A stretch of 64,000 bases of DNA from Takakia lepidozioides (lineage: Eukaryota > Streptophyta > Takakiopsida > Takakiales > Takakiaceae): NCBI GenBank assembly GCA_030704615.1, contig CM060733.1, positions 11,718,001 to 11,782,000 of the forward strand, written 5' to 3'. The number at the start of each line of letters is the position of its first letter. Within the stretch, counting starts at the first letter, position 1. Under the pieces are notes generated by a model that ran no database searches, was not told where the DNA came from, and was given only the letters and a program-made list of their open reading frames with translations. Shown here piece by piece: positions 42,466 through 53,676 of the stretch. A program made the position numbers and the translations under genes.

Positions 42466-42730
42466 AAACTATTTATAGAGAGAGAGAGAGAAGACTCCTG
42501 CCAAGGCTGACGTAACTAAGAGCTACTTCGCCTTGCGGGTACTGCCCCCTTTCGGGGGTGGGCCCTATACGTAATGCAGGTGTCCCCTTGCAGGTGTCCC
42601 CTGGACACCTGGGACCACGACCCTAGGGTATTTGGGGTGTCTGTGGGAGTTTAGGGAGCCAGGAGGGGGTTGGACTCTCGTTTTCGCTTGTTCATAATGA
42701 TAGTTGTGAGAGAGCGGAAAACTATTTATA
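42466..42730. mobile_element. Short GC-rich insertion with 12-bp duplication
   Basis: AAACTATTTATA occurs at 42466-42477 and 42719-42730 and encloses 241 bp that differ sharply in composition from the AT-rich surroundings. The insert begins with a GA run and contains repeated CAGGTGTCCCC words plus a palindrome-like CAGGTGTCC...GGACACCTG. A 12-bp duplication fits target-primed retroposition, but no tRNA-like or LINE part was recognised. Confidence 0.5.
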
Positions 42731-43620
42731 AGTAATATCCTATAAGGGACTTTTGATTAATTCTAAAAATTATGTGACATGGCATTCACTAGAACTTAAA
42801 CGAAATGCTCTATATGTGACAGCTGATAGTGATTGAAAGAGAATACATCTAGGAAAGTATTTATATTTTGGAAGAATATGTTCCTCACATTATTATAATA
42901 ACCTTTCACTAATAATTAATGTACAAAATATATAATTTATGACTTCAACTTCAACTATTAGATGGTTGAATGTACAAAAACTGCAGTGTGACATGCTTTT
43001 TGTTCTTGGGTTGCTTCGAATCAATGCCACCCAATTTGTGATAAAAGGTTTCTTCGAAACCAAGCATGAGTGTATAGGTCACATTGTCAAGGATATTTCA
43101 AATTTTAGTAAAGCCCTTCTCTCCCGCAATAGGTGACCTCAGGGCATAATTTTTTAGGCGCAAGGTGATTGCACGATAGTTTGGAAGTCATGTTCACGTT
43201 ACATAATCTGTGTTTAGAAGATATCACACAGATGACGAGTGTTTCAGTTTATGGCAGATTCACGAAACTCACCAAAGTCTTCTCATGCGCAGTTGAGCTC
43301 TATATTGCATGCACAGGCTAATGTCTCACAAAAATGTTTTCCATTCCCCCACGTCTTTTCAAGTGTGGGAATATGTACCTCCAACATTTGGATGTCTTCG
43401 ATCCAAGTCCTCCACCAGAGCAAAGAATGTTCAACCAAAAACCCACATCAATGTGTGCCTTTACTGATTGCTGCCAGAGAGTCGTGTGCAAGATGAAAGA
43501 ATACATTGCTACATGCAACATAAAAGGTGTGGTAATGAGCTTTAGGTGTCATTCCCACATGAGCATACAAGGGTAGGGAAGAATTAAGTGGTTAAGGAAT
43601 GAGAGCATCCTGTAGAACCT
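42731..43620. other. 3' flank of CFAP58, no supported feature
   Basis: Open stretches near 43239-43576 overlap on both strands and lack motifs. Confidence 0.45.
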
Positions 43621-45162
43621 TCAAAGAGGGGCAGGAGTAGGATTAGTTGAGGTGGGATTAGTTGCATTGTAACCACCTGATATTCTTCGATTGGGCAAGG
43701 ACGTGGGTCCATGACCTGATCGAATTTCAGAGGCTGTTTCAATTTCACCAGTGTTTCTCAGTTGCTCCCGTCGCTTGAGTTCAAAATACTTTTTCTTGAT
43801 CACATCCAGTTCTTCATTCAAACGTTCAATCTCAACTTTGTACTCGTTGATTTGTATCTGCATTCACCAGATTGACTTTTTTCATCAGCAAACGAGACGT
43901 CAAGTTGGAGTATAAGTGCAAAAGAGCTTGAATCCTCAGTTGACTTGTTCCATGTGAAACATTGGCAATGATAACACTAAACAGTGACAGCTGGGAGACC
44001 ATTGATCATTGTTAGAAAGATTCACCTGAAACATATTGAGTTCAGAGGCCATAGCTTTCATTTGCCTTGTCTTTTCACTTAGGTTGCGTGAATAGGCAAC
44101 CAACTGCTCAGACAATTCGGGGCCTGGTTGGCGTGCCAATATACTGCGCAGCTCAATATACAACTTCTCTTTCTCTTGTATGAGCAAGTCCTTCTCCACC
44201 ACCTGCCACTATTAAACACCTGTATCTTTAAAGTGTAACTTCAGCACATCTCAAGAATTTCGAACTTACAGGGAACACTCTAGTTTCCTTCAATTAAGTG
44301 ACTCTTATGACAGAAAAGCTGGACGATCTTTTCTGGATGCAAGTGTTTACGTAGGGAGCAGAGGGTAAGTGACTGGCCTCCTCAGTCTTGAGAATAAGGC
44401 GCTTTTGAAGGGTTTGAATCTTCAGAATCATTTCGTAGGCTTGTGGGTCGGAGCCTTCAAGCTTGCGCCAACGATGCACATTGAGTGGGTTTTCCAGCTC
44501 CTCTGAAAGTGCTCTCACCTGTATTTGGGAACACAATCTGGTAATGAAGGAAGTTGGTTTGATACCTCCAAGTTGCTTATCCTCTCTTAATCTGTTCAAG
44601 AGACACACAAGACTTGCACAAAAAATGCATGGTGTAATGGGGGTGTAATTACCTTGGTTCGTTCTTGGTTAAGTTGCTGGCTCAAATTGTGGATTTCACG
44701 CTTCAAGATATCTAGATTTTTAATATTGTGGGAGAGGAGGGCGTGATCACGCTTGAGGTCAGTAATCTTCATCTTGAGAATGCGGAGCTCATTCAGGCGG
44801 TCGCGATACTGTGCCTGCCCCTTGACGAGAGTTGACAACTGAATCTTCATCTTCTCATACACCAGGGCCAACTCCTCGTTTCTCCGTATTAGCTGCACAG
44901 TGCGAGAGAATGTCCTCAGGGACCATTCCTTGCCAATGTTCGCTATCACAACCCTTCTTTATGCACACATGAGAAAAGAGAGATTGTACTCATAAGACGT
45001 TGTTTGCCGTAGCCTTGTGGCCATTGACCCCGCGCCCAGTTTGAGCGGGAAAAGAGAAAAGAGAGAGAGAGAGAGAGAGAGCGGGAGAGAGAGATTAATA
45101 TGCCAAATGGACAAAAGTACGACAACACAGTACAATCAGCAATCCAGGGACAACTCAGATCT

Positions 45163-45193
<31 letters not shown>

Positions 45194-48100
45194 GAACCAA
45201 TAACATCACGCTCACTTCTAGTAAGTTCAAGCTCTTTCTTCTGTTTGAAATTCTTATCGTCTGCTTCGCTAATAATGTGGTTCAAAGTGTCGATTTGGGC
45301 CAAGTGCTCCGTAATGGTGGCCTGTGCATCCTTCATCTTCACAAACGCCTTGCTGAGATCCCCCTTTAGTCCTTCCCTCTCCTTCTCCACCTGCACCCTA
45401 ATCCTACTCTTCCTTCAAAGAATGCTATCTGAAAGATGCTTCATGTCACAGGGACCAGCGAGGTGTCAAGCAAAGGAATCTGACAAACTAGAAGAGAATC
45501 GATTAGTAATCCAGACATGCCTTCATGTGGTCGAAGTGCTCCTTGATGAGAGCAACATCTTTGGAATTGAGCTCATCCTTCAACTGCTCCACTAAATGAT
45601 TCATTATCTTGAACTTGCGCTTCATTTCATCGATTTCATCTTGCGATTCGACGAGGTTTTTACTATAAAGATTGCGCTCACTCCGAACAGCCTCATAAAC
45701 ATTTTGATGTTGTTTCATCTTGCTCTCTCCCTCCCCTATCTTTTTCTGCAGGTCCAAAATTTGTACGTCTTTGTTCTTCACTTCATCTTGTGCCTGCCCC
45801 AGAAGATCTTCTTTGTCAAATCCATTGCTTGAAAGGCAACAACCAAGGAGATAAGTAAAGCATTCCAGATGTTGAAATTTCGAGATCATCATGTTCCTCA
45901 TAAAGCTTCAATCAATGCAAGTAAAAGAGATACAAACAACAAACACTGATGAGGAAGTCTTCTGAGATCACACATGCATGAACTTTGCTGCAGCAGCTGA
46001 TGCCTCTGCACCATATTTTTGACTCTGCTTCTCCAGGCTAAAAATGATTTTGTCTTGTTTCAGGGCCGCATATTTGTACTGGTTCACCTCTAACTCGAGG
46101 TTTTTGAATGTCAGAACTCCAACCTTCACCAACTCGATCTGCTTCTTTGTTGCTTCCTCAGCCTATTCCAACCAAGCCATAAAATGCATGAGCTTGCGTT
46201 CCCTCTTATTCTGTGCTCAGGCCCCTTGGTTGTCTTTTCGAGAAAAGATAAGAGGAGTGAATAACAAGAATTAGAAGCGATGGAAGCATAGAGAGAGCAG
46301 AAGCAGCACTGTCATGTCCTCAACTGACCTTTGGCACTCTTGTAAAGTGTCATTGGCCATGAAACCAAGGATGTCCCAAATAACTAAAATCTGGTGCTCT
46401 GAAAGTTTGCATTAAATATTGCACAAGATGTTTCAGGCCATCTTCATCAACTGGAGCCTTGAACATTCAACTCCATGTTCTTACTTCAGGTGAGGTAGAG
46501 CCAGAATTACCAACTGGTTTGCAGTAGGAAAGAGTGAGACAAACAAAGCAACTTATTACATGTCCAGTAGCCAGACCATGAGACATAATGTTTCTAAAAA
46601 ATGAAGTTGTCACCTGGGTTTTTGCTTTATTAAGCATATCTTTCTCCCGACTGATCTCATCCACTCGCCTCCGCTGCTGATCTACCAGCCTCTTCTGATC
46701 TTCAATCTCCTTTTCCAGCTTCATTCTCTGCTCTATCAAAAGATCCCTTTCCTTTTCCAGGTCCTCTCTAGCAAACTCAGCTGACTTAAGTTTGTTCAGA
46801 GTCGTCTCTCGCATCTACCGACCATCCCATCCATGCCCACCCAGCCAGAGGGCACATGTCAGCTCAAGGCAACTTCTGATTGATCATATCCAGCCTTCAT
46901 TCAGTCTCACTCACAAATTTCTTGATATCTAGAGCGTTTTCACTTCCTATCAAACTTTTTGAAAGTCATGACCACAAAGAAGATCATTTTGAACTGCGAA
47001 ATGTAGAACGTATCAAACAGCTTAATTTTTTTAAGAACATGATTGTCAGTAATACCTTGTTAACCCGAGAAGTCTCCTGTTTTTGGTTTTCCAATTCATC
47101 ATCCTTGATCTTCAGCTCCACCTGCTTCTCGCTGTTCTCAGCCAGTAGCTGTGTATTGTTGCTGATCTGTTCCTCCAAGTCTCCATTTAGTTTTGCCATC
47201 TGCCATAATGACCACAAAGCACCGGGCACAAAATGCGAATGAAGTCAGTAAAGAGTCCCGACTTGATCCAGATTATGATGCCTGCCAAGTTTGATCTCAA
47301 ACCCTGACCTCAAGTAACTTGAGAAGTCACTGAATTAAACTTTTGCATTCATATGTGGTTTGAGGTTGGAGGGTTACCCCAGAAAAAGAGCAGCGAAGAG
47401 ATGCTGTTGTATAAGATTGTATACCCTAAGGACCATCAATTCAAGCTCCTTTTGGGCTCTATCAGCTAGCAGTTTGTGCTCTTTGAGTGTCTCGTTCAGT
47501 TTGGTAATTTGATCTTGGCTCTCCCCAACCCGTTCCTGCTGGGCTTTCAGTTCATTGTCCCATGTTGCCATCTGAGACTTCAACTCCCTCACTTCTTTGT
47601 CCATGCGATCTTTCTTCTTCACTTCTCTGCAGGATGTTTGAGCAACCCCCTTTGTGTGTTTGCCATGATTTGTTTCTATTACTATTCCCATCATAAAATG
47701 AACGGGCCTTCCTACTTGCTCTTCAGAAAAAGGCATGAAGGAGAAGTATTGATCAATCAAGTTTGGCAACATTCATGCGGCACATGAAGGAACCCAAATG
47801 CTCCTTGGTGACCAACCTCTTTTTCCCAAAGCACCGAGGTCTCTGTTTAAAACTTCTGTTGCTTAAATGTGATTAAGAATGGCCATAATTTGATAATTCT
47901 GGACATTAGTCTAAGGAGCAACAAATAGGTAATTTGTAATCGTGTCTATAATATATGCGAGTATAACATATGTAAAGATTATGAATTTGCAGGTTCTATT
48001 ATCCACTCTACTCTTTTCCAGAATAAATAAAGTCATTTGTGGTTTGCTACAGCTTTGATATAATTGCTCTGGGTGCTGAGTGTCGCTTTGCTAGCCAAGA

Positions 48101-51100
48101 CAATGACCGAGGCTTGTAGATAGTAATAGTCTATTTTCGGATACCTGCTCCTCTCTAATTCACAGAAAAGACGAAAAAGATGCACAGGCAAAGGTCAATG
48201 AAGAATACCGCTCAAACTCAGAGCGCTTAGTAGCAAGCTGGTCTTTAGTCATGCTAAGATCCCGCTCTAGATCAATCTTCTCTTCCTCTGCTACGTTCAT
48301 TTTCTCGGCCCAGTCCTCCAGTTCCTTCTTCATGTTCTCGATCAGAGCTTTCTGTGCGTCTCTTTCCTTCATCACCTTTTCTTTATCTTTCTCCAAATCA
48401 TCCATCTGTCAACCCAACAAATTATCTGAGAATTGTCACACCACTTACTGCAGCACCATTGACACTCTTTGCCTCCCACCGACACCTCCCTGACAAACCA
48501 TCCCTTGCAAATTTGGCACATGCCTCCCTCTGTCCTCCACATTCCTTTAAGACGACCCCATTGCCACTTTTAAGTGAAAGACATTTGCCTGTACATTTCG
48601 TATAGATTGTACTCATAAGACGTTGTTTGCCGTAGCCTTGTGGCCATTGCCTGTACATTTCGTATAGAGACAGTACATATACCTGTGCGTCTTGGACAGC
48701 TGTAACAGCAGTGCCCTGATCCACAATGCCACCCAAGGCAGCAATCTCGAGCTTTAGTTGCCTACATCCAGGCCATTGTCGCAAAAAGCACAAAATAAGG
48801 ATCCCTTTGTTACTGCCCGATAAGTTGCCCATAACCAGCCTTTGGTGATGCAATCACACAGTTTTCTCAGGTGAGATCTTGATATCTGGTCTCAACAAAT
48901 TTTCCAGCACCACAGGACATGCTAATAACTCTAAGGTTACTATACCGTGTGTCGAAATTCTGTGTACTAAGACAAGGCAGGCTAGTGACTCCGACCATTG
49001 AAAAGTAAACCAATGGGAGTTGATAAGGTAACAAATGCCCACTATTCCACAATTTTCCAAGAAAGTGTGTAACTCTTCTTGCTGGAACATCTTGATGATT
49101 TAGGGAATTTTCTCATTAATGTGGTAGATGATACAGTAGAGGTCAGAGCCCAAACTAGAGAGAATGTCTTACCAGCTGCAAAGCAATCATATAATGCTAT
49201 AAATAACTTAAGGCATAAGGTAGAGTAGGGATAAAGTACATGCAGAATTCTGATAACATAACTGCCATACCATGCTTACGCCCCTGAATGAGTCCAAGGC
49301 ACTCCATGGTTCTTCTCTTGAAATAACATCTTATTTGACATAAGATACGACTGTAGCCAACAGAGAGATGGGATAACCAAATATGGGTTTAAACGAGTAT
49401 CTCTTATGAGTGGGCACATACTGGATGTTGTCCTTTGCCTTGGCCTCCTTCGCTTGTGAGGTATCCACCATCCTCCAGGCCTTGTCGATTTCTGCCTTGA
49501 GAGCAAGTATGGTGGCTGCGTCCTCCTCGTTCATCTTCAGTGCATTTGTCACTTTCTTTGCATTCCTTTGAATTTCGCCGTTGAGCTCCCGACATTTTTT
49601 AATCAGTCTTTTCTCACTCTCTGCATTTATCAAAATGTGGGACCAGAGATCATGAATACTGTTGCGAGTCAGTAACATGAAGTGGTAAGACTTCAGAGAG
49701 AACAAACAAAGGTTCCATGACTCAGAATTGGGGAAGACAAGATATGAGTGGAAGACAAGGAGCAGATATTACTCTGTGCACCACTGGCGGGGGAGCAAGA
49801 GGTGGCGAGAGCCATTTTAATATCAAGCAAAAACTTGAAAAGAAAAAAAGATATCCAGGCTTCAAGTGCCAAGCCTACTCTGCGAACCACTGCAACATAC
49901 CATGTGATTTTTTGAGTGCACGGTGTAGCTTCTCGTACTCTCCACGGAAGCGATCAAGGCTCCTGTCTCCTTCCAACTCTGTCAAGACCTGCGGCCATTA
50001 TACGCCTTCTAATAAGTTGTTGAAGTATTTACAAGAAACATGCCATGCCCAATGTATTAGGAGTGGCTGGTGGAGGCAAATTGTGCACTAGCGGCCTGAA
50101 ATCTCCAGAGGGAACAAAGAGTGATAAAAATGAGAGAGAGAGATATAGAGAGAGACAGTGCGAGATCCTTGCCCTCTTCTCCACTGCCATATCAACCCCT
50201 GAGTCAAATCATACAAGATGTAGTTAAAAGCTGCTGTGCTGCTGCAATGATATACCTTTGAAGCCACAGTACACGAAGTAGACCTCCACAGCTGTCAGTG
50301 GCTTTGCACCTGGTACCTTACCAGAAAGGAAAGCAGGAGGAGAAACAGACAGAATCCTGCCGTGACAGGCCAGTAAACTATTGACTGGGCTTTGGGACAC
50401 TCACATAACACCACCACTTTCAACCTCAAATTCTCAAAATTGCTCATGTTTTACAGGGATGAAGTGAACCCTAGATTTGAGGGCAAACTGCTGTGGCATC
50501 TGAAGACCATTCTTAGAAACAGAAAATAAGAGCTGTGGAGGATTTTAGACACAACCTTTCTTTTCAATTTTGGTCCTCTCTAAGCACGAGGTAGGGGTCC
50601 TTGAAAGGAGCTACAGATTTGTGGCAAGTGCGGCGTCATCACAGACTTAAGTACTGTCATCCATTGCAATGCACCTCTGTAGTTACAATCAGCCAGCTAC
50701 ATTTGTAGCTCTCCTATAAAATCAGGGTTTCCACAGTCCACCCCATATTTTTATTGAATTGAGTACCAGGGTTCATGAAGCTGAGCAACCTGTGCTCCAG
50801 TAATTGAGATTACAAATCTAGCGATCGAAACAGGGAACAACGTGACGGTCTTCATTGACCATGGTGGCGTGCATCGTGTGAATGGCTTGTTTGCCAGCAT
50901 GTTCCATCCTACGAAGTAATAACTAGCTTCTTCATGTTGCGTCTTTCTACAAGCCCTACATGCCGCTCTCAATCGGCTACCATGAGTTTAGAAGGATAGT
51001 ACGTGTCCACAAAGGGCTTGTGACATGTCCATTCATAACAAAGGCAGTTTCTTATTGAGATCATGGCTCGAAGTCTGTTCACAAGTCGAAAACAGACAAA

Positions 51101-51428
51101 ATTGTACACTTCCAACTCCGTTTTTGTGAATTTCCATTTTTCAAGAGAAGCATAGTCGGAAAGAGAACAAGGAGAAGACCCAAGGTCTCCGGCATAAAAT
51201 GTATAGTCATCAAGTTCCTTTGTGATGTCTCTGCAATATATCATTTTCCCTCCTCCTTGCCGAATTGTTTTTGGCCGATAATCAAGTGCTGCTCTCTTTT
51301 CGTGATGCAACATTGTGACTACATACCTCTTGGAAGTCCCGCTCGAGAGCATCAAACATCCTTGACTCCATGGTTGGTCGCATTGAGACTTCTTCCGCCT
51401 CCTTCTTTTCATCCTCGACGTCCGCCAT
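43621..51428 (-). CDS. CFAP58: CFAP58 (CCDC147) coiled-coil protein of the flagellar axoneme, 15 exons
   Basis: Exons (minus, in order): 51428-51327, 49988-49901, 49620-49422, 48761-48683, 48405-48209, 47626-47425, 47199-47056, 46814-46614, 46162-45974, 45793-45521, 45390-45190, 44892-44653, 44518-44378, 44202-44026, 43857-43621. They total 2670 nt in constant phase: 889 residues, close to the roughly 870 of animal CFAP58. Conserved family blocks are ENPLNVHRWRKLE, ARQPGPE and NLYSKNLVE. The protein is almost all coiled coil and is required for motile cilia and sperm flagella. Introns 10 and 13 have GC donors (AAG|GCATGT, GAG|GCCAGT); both give perfect family continuity. The start ATG at 51426-51428 opens a short acidic N-terminus. 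Introns 4 and 11 hold copies of a short dispersed repeat. Confidence 0.93.
44981..45049 (+). repeat. Short dispersed repeat in CFAP58 intron 11
   Basis: Begins ATTGTACTCATAAGACG and ends TTTGAGCGG. It is bordered on both sides by GAAAAGAGAG, which may be a target duplication. Same family as 23727-23810 and 48606-48646. Confidence 0.65.
45058..45190. repeat. GA microsatellites in CFAP58 intron 11
   Basis: Two GA runs, about 45059-45094 and 45163-45188. The second abuts the splice donor of exon 11. Confidence 0.9.
48585..48667 (+). repeat. Short retroposed repeat in CFAP58 intron 4 with 21-bp flanks
   Basis: TTGCCTGTACATTTCG plus TATAG occurs at 48585-48605 and again at 48647-48667. Between them are 41 bp identical to the start of the repeat at 44981. 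A long direct duplication around a truncated unit is typical of target-primed retroposition. Confidence 0.7.
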
Positions 51429-52358
51429 TTTCCAATTCACTACAAGCGCCAAACAAATCCTACTCTCTCCTTCCCTCTCTCTCTTTCTCTCTCCTCTCCG
51501 ACAAAAACAACACACTCTCTAGTGCTATCTTTCCGTTGCACAATGTTGTCACTTTCACCCTCACATACCTCTCAACACAAATCTTCATAATCTTCCTCTT
51601 CCTACCGCCATTAATAACCATCGCAAGAGCATTACTACCACGGCAAACAAGACGAAGGGGGAAGCAGAGATGCAAAGGCAGGCATGGAATCGCTCGGTAG
51701 TTTCCAACTCGACAAACACTTCCCTCCTGCACACCCCAACGCTCTGTGCACAATCCCCGCGAAACAACCACACGTGGCAGCCTCGGAGAGAGACACACCT
51801 TCTGTGGGATGAATGATCTTCAATTAAGTTATGGATGAGAAGTAAAATAAACAAGGCGTGATACACACTTAGGCCCTGCCACTTACTTCCATCCCCTTCT
51901 CCAAAAACAAAAAAAAAAGGATACAATAAATAAAGGATTGGGAGGACTCACAATAGACTGAATAGAGTGCCATGCAAAAAGAAAAGAAAAAGAAAAAGAG
52001 TGCCATGCCGTTTCTAGTACGTTTTTCTTTTTCATTGCCGCTATGGTCCAGATTTGAACCCTGGGCCCGTTATAGAAAAGCGACACCTAATAATCCAGTC
52101 CGCAGAATGGAAATATTTTTTCGTTATAAGATAACCTTTATGAAGGGTATCTCTTTAAAAAAAAAGAAAAAGGGTAAGTCTTAGTAGTTCCTCAATAATG
52201 GTTTATTTCGAAAGAGGGTCAGGAGTAAATCCTCTTCTAATAAATAAAAACAAAAGAGAAAAGAATGTGCCAAGGAGGTGCGGGATATACCTAAAAGGGG
52301 ATTTGAACTGTGGGCCAGTTGCCGTCCCTAGAGGTGTAGGTAATGTTGTCTGGTGGGG

Positions 52359-52397
<39 letters not shown>

Positions 52398-53676
52398 GTG
52401 GCGTGGGAGGCGTGGGAGGCCTGGCAAGCAGGCGCAACCTTACGAGGCCGTCCATGGCGAGGATCGTGCGTGGTGCGGGTCGATGTGAAGCATGAGAGTT
52501 TGGTAGTTAGTTTAGGTGCGATCGGGAGGCTCTTTGGAGCGATTCTGGTGCTGGTGGTATTGATATGAGTATGGATGGGGCGTTGACAGTAGGGAGATGG
52601 CGAGGAAGGGAAGGCTGTCGTTGATTCTGAATAGGTCAGAAAAACATTCGAGGAATCAATTTTTGTAAGGAATATGATGATTACAACGATGTTATGTCCG
52701 TGTTTGTAGAGGTCAGAAAGAGGAGTTGAGGAGAGGTTGTTATCGAGAGGATGGCTACACATTGAGAGAAATCTATGGATAGCATAAGGATGTCGCTATC
52801 AGAAACTGGAGCTGGAGAGGAGGTGCTTACGGTGGGTAGACGGCCGTTGGAGGAACAGTAGGGGTGGGACTGTAGAAGTTGGAAGGAATCCATAGAGAAT
52901 TTTGGTGCTGATCGAAAGGAAACCTTAAAGGTAGAGAAGACGTAGGTCACAGGAAAAGGCGCGCTTGTGTGTGGGAGAGACATGTAGGCAGGGTGGGGAG
53001 AGAGCAAGGGGGCCACGTGTTACAAGAATGATCGTGAACATGAATGAGAAGCAATCTGATCACAGAGAGGAAAGGCATAATGAAAGGGTTCAATGAAAGA
53101 GGGGGATAGGGTTAGAGGATGATGGATTGCCTTTTGGCGATCTAGCAAGCATTTGACCCAGTAACTTTGCATTTGCAGGATACAGGCTTGCACTTAGATG
53201 CAGTTTGCGATGAGAGTTACTACAAAATTCCAGTCCTGTTATATTCTTCCTCACTATATTTCTCTAGGTTAGTCCTCTATGTTTCTCTCCTCTCACGGCC
53301 TCATCTTCTTCGTCCAGGGTGTGTGTGTAACCTTGTGCTCAGCATTGGATGTGTTTGCAGCGGCCTTTCTTCAAGAACAACCTGTTATCATCTTGTGGCG
53401 TCATACTGAGGTGACAGGCATGCAAAGAACTTCAAAGCCATTTCTGCCTTAAGATGTTCCAACAGAGTCTTCTTTTCTGGCTTCACTCCGGCATGACCTG
53501 TCATGCTTCAATTCAGTTTGGTGTTTGATTACAGAAGGCAGGTGGGACAAGTTTTCGGTGAATATGGCTATGTCTGTGAGGGTGCTAACAATTTTTTGAC
53601 AGGTTCAGGTATACATGGTGCACTGTCCAATCTCAGGACTTGCATACAGCATTCAAATCTTGCAGCTAATCTACAA
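51429..53676. promoter_or_regulatory. Shared spacer between divergent CFAP58 and cyclin-T genes
   Basis: A 2.2-kb head-to-head intergenic region that must contain both promoters and 5' UTRs. A GA microsatellite lies at 52361-52394. No TATA box was convincing for either gene. Open stretches here are low-complexity shadows. Confidence 0.5.
52361..52394. repeat. GA microsatellite
   Basis: About 17 GA units. Confidence 0.95.

Noticed and set aside
51460-51926. Minus-strand ORFs upstream of CFAP58
   Set aside because: Overlapping low-complexity frames in the probable promoter/UTR, without splice link or motifs.
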